In this document: piece after piece, positions 1 to 7,334 of the stretch
Layout of the letters: each line of letters begins with the position of its first letter
Numbering within the stretch: the first letter of the stretch is position 1
Program-made: the position numbers and the translations under genes
Notes under the pieces: generated by a model
The model's input: the letters and a program-made list of their open reading frames with translations, nothing else
What the model was told of the DNA's origin: nothing
Databases searched by the model: none
DNA from: DATNPH01 sp036703315
Lineage (GTDB): Bacteria; Cyanobacteriota; Cyanobacteriia; Cyanobacteriales; Coleofasciculaceae
Direction: 5' to 3'
Length of the DNA stretch: 38,352 nt
Assembly (NCBI GenBank): GCA_036703315.1
Contig: DATNPH010000265.1
Span: 1 to 38,352 of the forward strand

Positions 1-231
1 GGCTACCGTCAGGAAGTTACAGCCTTCTAGATACGATGAGGCTAGTCCGTGGGTATACCAGGATGTCACGAAGGTGGTACCTGTCAGCCAACCGCCCAGT
101 GCTAGATAGGCACAGGGGAATAGTAGCAGTCCGGACCAGCCGACGAATACGAAGCGATCGCGCTTTAACCAGTCGTCGAGGGCGTCAAACCATCCTCTTT
201 CACTTGGCGCGCGTCCTACAGCTATTGTCAT
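1..231 (-). CDS. psbD: Photosystem II D2 reaction-centre protein, N-terminal part (cut by window edge)
   Basis: The minus strand from 231 to the window edge is open for 77 codons. It starts MTIAVGRAPSERGWFDALDD and continues with the D2 landmarks DRFVFVGWSG, LLFPCAYLALGGW, GTTFVTSWYTHGLASSYLEG and CNFLTVA. D2 binds the photosystem II pigments, quinone and non-haem iron together with D1 in the thylakoid membrane. Only the stromal N-terminus and the start of the first transmembrane helix are present; the rest, and the usually overlapping psbC, lie beyond the window. The ATG at 231 is preceded by an AGAGGA ribosome-binding site. The cysteine in EGCNF is normal for D2. The gene diverges from ycf4. 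Confidence 0.97.
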   Translation of the reverse strand, partial: MTIAVGRAPSERGWFDALDDWLKRDRFVFVGWSGLLLFPCAYLALGGWLTGTTFVTSWYTHGLASSYLEGCNFLTVA

Positions 232-747
232 AGTTTCAAATCCTCTTACATTAATGTTTTGCAAGGATTCCAGTGTTGACGCTTCCGCGTATGGTTGTTA
301 GCACTTCCACAGCTCTTGAGCCTGGAATTCTTAGAAGAGCAGTTAGCCTAACTAACTTCACCTTCATAAGGATGTGTCAAGCATTCCTACCACTAGCTAG
401 CTTCCCAGCTAATGAGTGCTTAATGTTTCTTAACGTATCACATTTTTCATGTTGTTACCCTGAGTTCTCCTAGAGGGAACAGGGCTTTCAGGTTCTACAT
501 ACAATAATAATGAATAGCAGAAATTTTACAAATTGACACATTTTTCCTCAGAATTTTTTTTGAGCAACTCACCATCCTTCAAAAAAAAGTAGCCAGCAGT
601 CCTCGTCCCTACTTCGTTTGAGCGGCGGTGGAGCCTAAACGAAATCCTCGTCTAGCAGAGCATGGGCGGGGTAGTTGAAAAATGTCATAGTGTAATGTGC
701 AGAGAGTTTTATCCAAAATTTTGAGATTAAGTGGGCAGGAACATTTC
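232..747. other. Divergent upstream region between psbD and ycf4, no gene seen
   Basis: This 516-bp region serves as leader and promoter DNA for psbD (minus) and ycf4 (plus). A TTGACA hexamer occurs on the minus strand at 375-380 and another on the plus strand at 533-538, but neither has a good -10 hexamer at 16-18 bp. A 7-bp inverted repeat (TTCGTTT/AAACGAA) spans 613-643. The short open frame at 273-473 has no ribosome-binding site and no protein-like composition, so it is not called. Confidence 0.5.
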
Positions 748-1314
748 ATGACGGCATCGACAAGCCTACGTGAGAATCAGGTAATTCATCAGCCGATTTT
801 AGGCTCTCGCCGATTCAGTAACTACTGGTGGGCGATAATTGTCTCGTTGGGAGGTACAGGTTTTTTACTGGCAGGACTTTCCAGTTACTACAAGGTCAAT
901 CTGCTTCCTGTTGGTGATCCAACCCAGTTGATATTTATCCCTCAGGGAGTGGCAATGGGTTTCTACGGGGTCTTTGGTCTGCTACTGGCACTTTACTTAT
1001 GGTTGGTCATCCTTTGGGATATTGGGGGTGGATACAATGAGTTCAACAAACAGACGGGTATGGTTAAGATTTTTCGCTGGGGCTTTCCCGGTAAGAACCG
1101 TCAGATCGAGTTCAGTTGCCGCATCCAAGATGTCCAGTCAATTCAAGTAGACATCAAAGAAGGTCTTAACCCCCGCCGAGCTCTCTATCTTCGTGTTAAA
1201 GACCGTCGAGAAGTTCCCTTAACTCGTGTTGGACAACCCCTATCCTTGACAGAGTTGGAAAATCAAGGAGCAGAGCTAGCGCGTTTCCTGCAAGTGCCAC
1301 TTGAAGGCTTGTAA
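748..1314 (+). CDS. ycf4: Photosystem I assembly protein Ycf4
   Basis: The 188-residue product is the normal size for Ycf4, a thylakoid protein needed for photosystem I assembly. Two membrane segments lie near residues 25-49 and 62-92, followed by a soluble C-terminal domain. The stretches LGSRRFSNYWWA, PQGVAMGFYGVFG, NKQTGMVKIFRWGFPGKNR and IQVDIKEGLNPRR are typical of the family. The frame is open upstream to a GTG at 697, but the ATG at 748 has an AGGA site 8 bp upstream and gives the usual family length, so it is preferred. The next gene follows after 76 bp. Confidence 0.95.
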   Translation: MTASTSLRENQVIHQPILGSRRFSNYWWAIIVSLGGTGFLLAGLSSYYKVNLLPVGDPTQLIFIPQGVAMGFYGVFGLLLALYLWLVILWDIGGGYNEFNKQTGMVKIFRWGFPGKNRQIEFSCRIQDVQSIQVDIKEGLNPRRALYLRVKDRREVPLTRVGQPLSLTELENQGAELARFLQVPLEGL

Positions 1315-1390
1315 TTAATTCCGCTCTAATGCGTTCAAATCTGCTTGATATGATTTCAGTAGCTAAGGCTACAAGAAGGGGGAATAAAAT

Positions 1391-2185
1391 ATGCCTATAA
1401 CAGTCCAGCGTTGGTTATCATTGCTTTTTGTTGTTGCAGCTCTGATTATGGGTGGATGTAGTTCGCAACAAGCCGCTTCCATAGACTCGACAAATAGCTC
1501 AACAGCTCAAACAACATCTACAACGGCTCAAACGAAATCTACGACCGATCAAACAACAGCTACAACTACAAATCAGGCTAATACTTTCCAAAGCGATTTA
1601 CCCAAACTGCAAGGAAAAGCAACGGTGGTGTTGAAGGTTAAAGGCTCACCGATAACGATAGAAGTGGATGGAACCAACGCCCCTATTACGGCGGGAAACT
1701 TTGTTGACCTTGTGCAACGGGGCGTTTACAACGGTCTGGTTTTCCACCGTGTCGTCCGGGAGCCACAACCCTTTGTAGTTCAAGGTGGTGACCCTCAAGG
1801 GAGAGACCCAAACTTTCCCGTAGAGCGTCTGGGAACAGGTGGTTTTGTTGACCCAAAGACATCTCAAGAGCGTTATATCCCCCTAGAAATTAAACCGAAG
1901 GGAGCAAAAGCGCCCACCTACAGCCAAACTTTTGATAAAGCCAACATTTCTGTTCCCCCTGAGTTACGGCACACTCGCGGTGCTGTGGCAATGGCTCGCT
2001 CATCGCCTCCCGACTCAGCTTCTTCACAGTTTTACATTGGGCTAGCAGAACTGCCGTTTCTTGATGGTAGCTATGCTGTATTTGGCTACGTTAAGCAAGG
2101 CATGGACGTTGTAGACAAGATTCAGCAAGGCGATCGCATTGAGTCAGCGGAGGTTACTCAAGGCAGCGAAAATCTCAAGAAATAG
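1391..2185 (+). CDS. Lipoprotein peptidyl-prolyl cis-trans isomerase (cyclophilin type)
   Basis: Cyclophilins catalyse cis-trans isomerisation of peptidyl-proline bonds. The 264-residue protein begins with a hydrophobic signal segment ending in IMGGC, consistent with a lipoprotein cleavage site near Cys23. A Thr/Ser/Gln-rich linker follows (about 30-66), then the cyclophilin domain (about 75-264). Catalytic-core motifs are visible: FHRVV, VQGGDPQG, GAVAMARS, SSQFYIGL and LDGSYAVFGYV. The protein is therefore expected outside the cytoplasm, in the periplasm or thylakoid lumen, attached to a membrane. A strong AGGGGGA site precedes the ATG. It lies between ycf4 and a ketosynthase gene on the same strand. 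The substrate cannot be inferred. Confidence 0.92.
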   Translation: MPITVQRWLSLLFVVAALIMGGCSSQQAASIDSTNSSTAQTTSTTAQTKSTTDQTTATTTNQANTFQSDLPKLQGKATVVLKVKGSPITIEVDGTNAPITAGNFVDLVQRGVYNGLVFHRVVREPQPFVVQGGDPQGRDPNFPVERLGTGGFVDPKTSQERYIPLEIKPKGAKAPTYSQTFDKANISVPPELRHTRGAVAMARSSPPDSASSQFYIGLAELPFLDGSYAVFGYVKQGMDVVDKIQQGDRIESAEVTQGSENLKK

Positions 2186-2212
2186 TGAATTCAAGATGAT
2201 AGCTAGTGGTCG

Positions 2213-3487
2213 GTGGAAGTAGTCGTTACTGGTATTGGTCTTATCTCAGCTTTAGGTAGGCTCAAACCAAGCTGGCAGCGTCTTCTCCAGGGTGAGTCTG
2301 GCATTAAACCCTATCAACTCTTTCCAGATTTACCGTCCCGACCTCTGGCGCTGATTGGTTCGGCAGCAACCTCCCTGGACAAGCTTACACAACTGGTTTT
2401 GGCGGATGCAATTCAAGATGCGGGTCTAGCGATGCCGCTACCTGAGTGTGGCGTAGTCATTGGGTCAAGTCGTAGCTGTCAGGCATCGTGGGAGCAACTG
2501 GCAAAGTCAAACATCAAAAGTCGCCTTGCGACGGCGCTTCCTATGCCAGAAGTGAATTGCGGCACCCAGCACGGTCAAACCTTAATTGGTTCAGGGGAAG
2601 AGTTTTTCAGCAATATCTCACAAGAAAATTCTTCCCATGCCTCTGTTGCCTTCCATGACCAATCTCCAATCATAAACTTAGAAAATTGGTTGGATAGGCT
2701 TCCTCATCAGGCCGCGATCGCTGCTGCTCGTCAGATCGGGTCACACGGCCCAGTACTAGCACCAATGGCAGCTTGCGCAACAGGAATTTGGGCGATCGCT
2801 CAAGGCTTTGAACTTATCCAGACCGGTCAGTGTCAACGAGTGATCGTCGGTGCTGTGGAAACTCCTATTACACCGTTGACATTAGCCGGATTTGATAGAA
2901 TGGGCGCTCTGGCTCACACGGGTTCTTATCCCTTTGACCGACATCGAGAAGGATTGGTATTGGGAGAAGGAGCAGCTGTATTGGTACTAGAGTCAGCTCA
3001 GTTAGCAAGACAACGGTTAGCACCAGTTTATGGTCAGCTATTGGGGTTTGGGTTAACTTGTGATGCCTATCATGTCAGTACCCCTGCTCCAGATCGCCAC
3101 AGTGCGATCGCGGCTGTCAAGCAATGTCTAGAACGCAGTCATCTTTCCCCAGATGACATTAACTACATCCATGCTCACGGCACTGGTACCCAGTTGAACG
3201 ACCACAACGAAGCTCAGTTGATTCAGTGGTTGTTTGGTCAACAGGTTCCAGTCAGTTCTACCAAAGGAGCTACAGGGCATACCTTAGGAGCATCTGGAGC
3301 GTTGGGGGTGGCTTTTTGTTTGATGGCTTTGAAGCATCAGTTACTGCCACCCTGTGTCGGATTAAAGGAACCAGCTTTTGATTTGGATTTAGTTACGACA
3401 CTCCGCCACAATGAGATTAGTTTGGCACTTTGTTTCAGTTTTGGGTTTGGGGGTCAGAATGCTGTGATGGCATTGGGGCAATACTAG
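2213..3487 (+). CDS. Beta-ketoacyl-ACP synthase (KAS II/FabF family)
   Basis: This enzyme family condenses malonyl-ACP with an acyl-ACP during fatty acid elongation. The catalytic set is complete: Cys188 in MAACATG, His322 in YIHAHGTGT, Lys351 in SSTKGATGH and His356 in the same motif. The GTG start is used because the frame directly gives the family N-terminus MEVVVTGIGLISALG. The 424-residue length is slightly above the usual ~410. The excess lies at residues about 111-155, a low-conservation stretch before NWLDRLPHQAAIAAAR that interrupts the usual fold. It follows the cyclophilin gene by only 27 bp, so they may be cotranscribed. Paralogues are common, so this may be a second KAS rather than the main housekeeping FabF. 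Confidence 0.9.
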   Translation: MEVVVTGIGLISALGRLKPSWQRLLQGESGIKPYQLFPDLPSRPLALIGSAATSLDKLTQLVLADAIQDAGLAMPLPECGVVIGSSRSCQASWEQLAKSNIKSRLATALPMPEVNCGTQHGQTLIGSGEEFFSNISQENSSHASVAFHDQSPIINLENWLDRLPHQAAIAAARQIGSHGPVLAPMAACATGIWAIAQGFELIQTGQCQRVIVGAVETPITPLTLAGFDRMGALAHTGSYPFDRHREGLVLGEGAAVLVLESAQLARQRLAPVYGQLLGFGLTCDAYHVSTPAPDRHSAIAAVKQCLERSHLSPDDINYIHAHGTGTQLNDHNEAQLIQWLFGQQVPVSSTKGATGHTLGASGALGVAFCLMALKHQLLPPCVGLKEPAFDLDLVTTLRHNEISLALCFSFGFGGQNAVMALGQY

Positions 3488-3543
3488 GAAGCGCATGCTC
3501 CCGACACCACAAGCGTGGGACTATACAGGAAGGGATCGCGATC

Positions 3544-3561
3544 GGTAGCCCAAAGGCTACC
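3544..3561. repeat. Perfect 7-bp inverted repeat with CAAA loop
   Basis: GGTAGCC and GGCTACC flank a four-base CAAA loop, 57 bp after the ketosynthase stop. No T-tract follows, so this is either a factor-assisted 3' end or a dispersed repeat copy rather than a classical terminator. Confidence 0.4.
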
Positions 3562-3685
3562 AGCTAGAGCGATGGATGATAACTGTTGCTTATTTTTGCG
3601 AAATTCTATATTCCTTTAGACGTATTGAGGAATACCAAGCTAAAATCAAGCCACTTCTGAGACTAAGGATGCAGATTGCTCTCTT

Positions 3686-4780
3686 ATGGATCTCGAATCG
3701 CATAAGTTTATCTCCTTTTTTGAACCAGAGCAAGCAGCCGCACTGTGCCGAATAGCTATTGTTGAAAATGTTCCTATTCAAAAAGTTATTTTTGAAGAAG
3801 GTGATCCTTCAGATTGCCTATACTTAGTTTTAGCCGGTCAAGTAGAGTTTAGAAAATACATAACTTCTAATCAATATCAAACACTAACCAAAGCTTTTCC
3901 TAACAGTTTTTTCGGGGAACTTGGAATTTTGGATGGACAACCGCGTAGCGCCCATGCAATTGTTTGTGAGGAAGCAACCTTAGCCAAAATTCCAGGACAC
4001 AGCTTAATGAAAATCTTAGAAGCAACAAAGGCTAGTGTTGCACTCAATTTATTTAGTTATACGATTCAACGTCTAAGAGAATCCACAGATGACTATGTAA
4101 AACAGGTCATCTATAAAGAGAAAATGGTTTTAGTTGGGGAAATGCTCAACACAGTCATTCATGATTTCAGGAGCCCTTTGAGTGGGATTAATTTAGCCAG
4201 TGGGATGATCAAAGAATTACACGCTGATGAAGAGACAGCTGAGTGGTGCTATTTGATTCAAGCCCAAGCTCAACGTATGTTAGCAATGGCAGAAGAACTC
4301 TTAGAATTTGTACGGGGCAGTGCTGTATTAAATAAACAACCTATTAATATTGGCCTCGCCTTGCAGCGTTTTGAGAAGCTCAACCGTGTCTATTTTCAGG
4401 AAGCAAAAGTTGAGTTTGTCATGCATGCAGTAGATGCGATAGTTTGTGCGGATGAAAACAAGTTCCTGCGTGTTGTTCAAAATTTAGTGAGTAACGCTGT
4501 TGAAGCTTTCAACGGTTGTGGCGGTCGTGTCGAACTTACAGCTTGGGTGAATGGGGAAGGAGCCTATCTCAAGATCCAAGATAATGGACCTGGCATCCCA
4601 GAGACAATAAGAGATCGCTTATTCGAAGCCTTTGTAACCTATGGAAAGCATAGTGGAACTGGGCTGGGGACAGCGATCGCTAAGTCAATCATCGAAGCTC
4701 ATGGAGGACATATTTCTTTTCAATCCAATTACCAAGAAGGAACAACCTTCTATATCCATCTTCCTCTCTTAACTAGCTAA
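3686..4780 (+). CDS. Sensor histidine kinase with N-terminal cyclic-nucleotide-binding domain
   Basis: Residues about 10-130 form a CRP-type cyclic nucleotide-binding domain. Its phosphate-binding cassette reads FFGELGILDGQPRSAHA, retaining the Gly-Glu and Arg-Ser positions that contact the cyclic nucleotide. A helical linker leads to a HisKA segment with the phospho-acceptor His159 in HDFRSPLSG. The ATPase domain has the N box (NLVSNAVEAF, 266-275), G1 (DNGPGIP, 299-305), F region (LFEAF) and G2 (GTGLGTA, 324-330). There is no membrane segment, so the kinase is cytoplasmic and probably senses cAMP or cGMP directly. No partner regulator is adjacent. The start has only a weak ribosome-binding site. 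A class III cyclase lies 6.5 kb downstream. Confidence 0.9.
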   Translation: MDLESHKFISFFEPEQAAALCRIAIVENVPIQKVIFEEGDPSDCLYLVLAGQVEFRKYITSNQYQTLTKAFPNSFFGELGILDGQPRSAHAIVCEEATLAKIPGHSLMKILEATKASVALNLFSYTIQRLRESTDDYVKQVIYKEKMVLVGEMLNTVIHDFRSPLSGINLASGMIKELHADEETAEWCYLIQAQAQRMLAMAEELLEFVRGSAVLNKQPINIGLALQRFEKLNRVYFQEAKVEFVMHAVDAIVCADENKFLRVVQNLVSNAVEAFNGCGGRVELTAWVNGEGAYLKIQDNGPGIPETIRDRLFEAFVTYGKHSGTGLGTAIAKSIIEAHGGHISFQSNYQEGTTFYIHLPLLTS

Positions 4781-4968
4781 GGAACAACCTAGAAAGTATT
4801 TAGAATAAGGCTTTAAAAGTTATTAAAATTCCCTGTGTTCGGTAATAGTGCCTATGGGTTTGACCATATCTTCCTTTTGATTACTTAATCTCTTACCTAG
4901 GGACCTTAAGCTGGCGACAAAGAATAATCTACGCTAAATGGACGTAACCTCTTTAGGCAAAAAAGACG

Positions 4969-6048
4969 ATGATGAACGATAACAATCAGATTTTGGCTAA
5001 GCCTGACGAAAAGGCTGGGTCGATTACGACAGATCAACCCTATGCTTATTCAGAAAGCACAAGCACAGGAAGCACAAGCACAGGAAGCACAAGCACAGGA
5101 AGCATAAGCACAGGTACTAGGTTAGCTAGAGAAGAAAATGCTCCTACTGTTGCGCCTCAACCGAATACTCAGCCAGCAGTCAAAGCCATGAATCCTTTGT
5201 TAGCTAGAGCACTGGTAGGAGGACTCATCGGTGCTACGTTGGGTACAGTAGCTGGTATGCTGGCTGGTAAGAGAACAGCTCAGGGTGTTAACCACGCTGT
5301 AAAAGGTGTAGGGGACGCGACAAAGACTATAGCTGGGGGTGTTAGCCAAACTGCCAAAGGTGTAGGGGAGGCGGCAAAGAGTGTAGCTGAGGGTGTTAAC
5401 TACGCGGTAGTAGGTGCAGTCCAAGATACAGCTGAGGGTGTTAACTCCGCTACAAAAGGTGCATTGGAAGCTGTCAAAAATACTGCCGAGTATGTCAAGC
5501 CAGCTGTACAAGGTGTAGGGAACGCCGTCAAGGGTGCAGCTGAGGGAGTTACCGACACGGCAAAAGGTGTAGGAGATGCGGTAAAGAGTGCAGCTGAGGG
5601 GGTTACCGACACGGCAAAAGGTGTAGTCAAGGGTGCAGCTGAGGGAGTTAACCAGGCTGTAGTAGGTACACTGGATGCCGTCAAGGATACAGCTGAAGAT
5701 GCCAAGCCATCTGTAAAAGATGCATTCGACGCCGCTAAAGACAAGACTGAGGAGGCCAAGCAATCTGTAGTAAGTGGATTGGACGCCGTCAAGGATACAG
5801 CTGAGGAGCTCAAGCCATCGGATAATCCGGACATCAAGCTAGCTAAAGAGCGGGTGGTTATAGACGAGCCGTCAGTAAATACGGATCAGGTTAGCATTGG
5901 AGAGGAATATGGAAGCCAAACAGCTTTAGTTCCTGTGGAGACAGAGGGATTTGTCGATCAAAGCGTGTATGTAAATCCTGAAACACCTGTGACTCCTGAT
6001 GAAGCAGGCTTCCGTGAAGGGCAAGGTTATGGTGATGGAAATTACTGA
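4969..6048 (+). CDS. Glycine-zipper membrane protein with ten 18-residue amphipathic repeats (paralogue A)
   Basis: I do not recognise a named family. The 359-residue product has a polar N-terminus with four STSTG-type pentapeptides (30-49). A glycine-zipper hydrophobic segment follows (about 80-100, ALVGGLIGATLGTVAGMLAG), then ten repeats at 106-279. Most repeats are exactly 18 residues, for example GVTDTAKGVGDAVKSAAE; two are 15 residues. Hydrophobic V/A residues and K-D-K-E charges recur at i+3/i+4 spacing, predicting a long amphipathic helix (18 residues is five turns). An acidic tail contains LVPVETEGFV, shared with the next gene. The composition recalls LEA-like proteins and exchangeable apolipoproteins. 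A membrane-attached stress-protective or lipid-binding role is inference. ATG codons occur at 4969 and 4972. Confidence 0.85.
   Translation: MMNDNNQILAKPDEKAGSITTDQPYAYSESTSTGSTSTGSTSTGSISTGTRLAREENAPTVAPQPNTQPAVKAMNPLLARALVGGLIGATLGTVAGMLAGKRTAQGVNHAVKGVGDATKTIAGGVSQTAKGVGEAAKSVAEGVNYAVVGAVQDTAEGVNSATKGALEAVKNTAEYVKPAVQGVGNAVKGAAEGVTDTAKGVGDAVKSAAEGVTDTAKGVVKGAAEGVNQAVVGTLDAVKDTAEDAKPSVKDAFDAAKDKTEEAKQSVVSGLDAVKDTAEELKPSDNPDIKLAKERVVIDEPSVNTDQVSIGEEYGSQTALVPVETEGFVDQSVYVNPETPVTPDEAGFREGQGYGDGNY
5056..5115 (+). repeat. Four tandem 15-bp repeats inside paralogue A
   Basis: AGCACAAGCACAGGA is present three times without change (5056, 5071, 5086) and once with two changes (5101). Each unit encodes a Ser/Thr/Gly pentapeptide in the N-terminal tail. 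The period is a multiple of three, so copy-number change would keep the reading frame. Confidence 0.95.
5284..5805 (+). repeat. Coding repeat array, 54-bp period (paralogue A)
   Basis: This region encodes ten consecutive units of 18 residues (eight) or 15 residues (units 3 and 7). The consensus is roughly G-V-x-x-A-x-K-G-V-G-D-A-V-K-x-x-A-E. Units have diverged at DNA level but recognisable blocks such as gctgagggtgttaac recur at the junctions. Confidence 0.9.
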
Positions 6049-6228
6049 AAAGATTCGGGACCTTTAGAAGCAAGCCCTCCTGCATGAAGATTTGAGTGTT
6101 TCCGCTAACGCGAAAGGAAACAAGTGGAACACGATTTAGTTGAAGTCGCAGAGAAAATCCGTCGGTCAGAGTTAAACCTTGGTACTCACTGTGGTCTTAA
6201 AATCACAGAGAAAACCAAGATATTCTAA
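6035..6228 (+). pseudogene. Decayed BON-like coding fragment downstream of paralogue A
   Basis: Directly after paralogue A, overlapping its last codons, a frame beginning at 6035 reads MEITEKIRDL, a TAG stop, then KQALLHEDLSVSANAKGNK. A shift to the frame at 6124 gives VEHDLVEVAEKIRRSELNLG and ends at TAA 6226. Joined, the pieces resemble the helix-strand pattern of a BON domain (a small phospholipid/periplasmic association module) with the central strand missing. One internal stop and one frameshift indicate a relic. The BON assignment is by eye and tentative; the second half could also be a tiny independent gene, since an AAAGGAA lies just upstream of its GTG. Confidence 0.3.
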
Positions 6229-6515
6229 CGACGGTTCTACCCTTGGTAGTAAGACATTATTTAGCCGACAGCTGAGACAAATGCAAAGGTAGTCAGAAAC
6301 TTACTAAGGAGCGATCGCAGTTCCTTTCCTTGAGGTACAGAGACGGTATCCTTACATGTTTATGACTACCTACAAAGCCAGCAATTGGCAAGTTAGGCTA
6401 CCCAATTTTTCTAGCTTAACTCCTGTTAAATGAAGGAAAACAGGTCTAAGTGCCGTTTTTGAATTATGTAAACAAACGGTTATTAATCAGCTTTAGTACA
6501 AAGGAGACGATTATT

Positions 6516-7121
6516 GTGAGTGAGAACAACCAGCTTTTGGATACAGATGAAATAATCGTTGAGCAGATTCCGCATCAACCCGATGCTGATACAGCAGGCA
6601 CAGGCACGAGTAATGTGTTAGCTAAAGTAGCTATTGGAGCAGTCATTGGTGCTACGTTGGGCGCAATAGCTGGCGCTTTGGCTAATAGAAGTACAGCTCA
6701 AAGAGTTAACATGACTGTAAAAAATGTAGGGAACACAGTCAAGAATGCAGCAGAGGGTGTTAACCAGACTGTAAAAGAGGTAGGGGACGGAATACAGAGG
6801 GTAGCTGTGGGTGTTAACGACACGGTAAAAGATGTGGGAGATGCAGTTAAGGGTACAGCTGTGGGGGTTAACCAGACTGTAAAAGGTACAATGGACACCG
6901 TTAAGGGTACAGCTGTGGGTGTTAACGACACGGTAAAAGATGTGGGGGATGCAGTTAAAGGTACAGCGGACGATGTTAGCCAGACTGTAAAAGGTACAAT
7001 GAACGCCGTTAAGGGTACAGCTGAGGATGTCAATCCATCTGGTAATCAGGGCGTCATCGTAGCTGATAAGCAGAGGACTTACATTTTAGTCCCAGTGGAC
7101 AATGAGGGAGTTATTGAGTGA
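6516..7121 (+). CDS. Glycine-zipper protein with six 18-residue amphipathic repeats (paralogue B)
   Basis: This 201-residue protein has the same architecture as paralogue A: an acidic N-terminus starting MSENNQLLDTDE, a glycine-zipper hydrophobic segment (about 36-57, VAIGAVIGATLGAIAGALAN), and repeats at 63-170. All six repeats are exactly 18 residues, for example GVNDTVKDVGDAVKGTAV. A short tail with LVPVDNEGVIE matches the tail of A. The frame is open upstream to 6450, but the GTG at 6516 has an AAGGAG site at 9-bp spacing and aligns with the N-terminus of A, so it is chosen. Function is unknown; membrane anchoring plus an amphipathic helix is predicted. No helical segment is interrupted by proline until NPSGN at the end. 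Confidence 0.85.
   Translation: MSENNQLLDTDEIIVEQIPHQPDADTAGTGTSNVLAKVAIGAVIGATLGAIAGALANRSTAQRVNMTVKNVGNTVKNAAEGVNQTVKEVGDGIQRVAVGVNDTVKDVGDAVKGTAVGVNQTVKGTMDTVKGTAVGVNDTVKDVGDAVKGTADDVSQTVKGTMNAVKGTAEDVNPSGNQGVIVADKQRTYILVPVDNEGVIE
6702..7025 (+). repeat. Coding repeat array, six 54-bp units (paralogue B)
   Basis: Six perfectly in-register 54-bp units encode 18 residues each, without length variants. Units 3 and 5 and units 4 and 6 are most alike (GVNDTVKDVGDAVKGTA versus QTVKGTM types). This alternation suggests duplication of a 108-bp double unit. Confidence 0.9.
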
Positions 7122-7334
7122 ACTATCCATGTAGGCTCACGGAAAGCCAGTAGTTCTTGGTGAAGCTAACTTTCCAGAAAGGCGGAGTTCATCGGACGGT
7201 AATTTATGAACAGACAGCTGGAATTTAGAAGCTAAGCCTGCGGCGAGAAGAAGTCAGGGTATGCGATCGCAAGACAACACAGCAAGCGATCGCTACTCTC
7301 AGTTGGCAAGTTTTAGTGCTTATAGGGAAAGCCC

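Noticed and set aside
5200..5837. Two long open frames on the strand opposite paralogue A
   Set aside because: The 54-bp period is a multiple of three, so antisense frames stay open by repetition; they lack ribosome-binding sites and the Ser/Thr/Cys-rich products look artificial. The same holds for 6698-7033 (minus) and 8677-9147 (plus).
7262..7298. Two HIP1 sites facing each other between paralogues B and C as a terminator stem
   Set aside because: HIP1 is itself palindromic, so pairing between copies is trivial; no T-tract is present.
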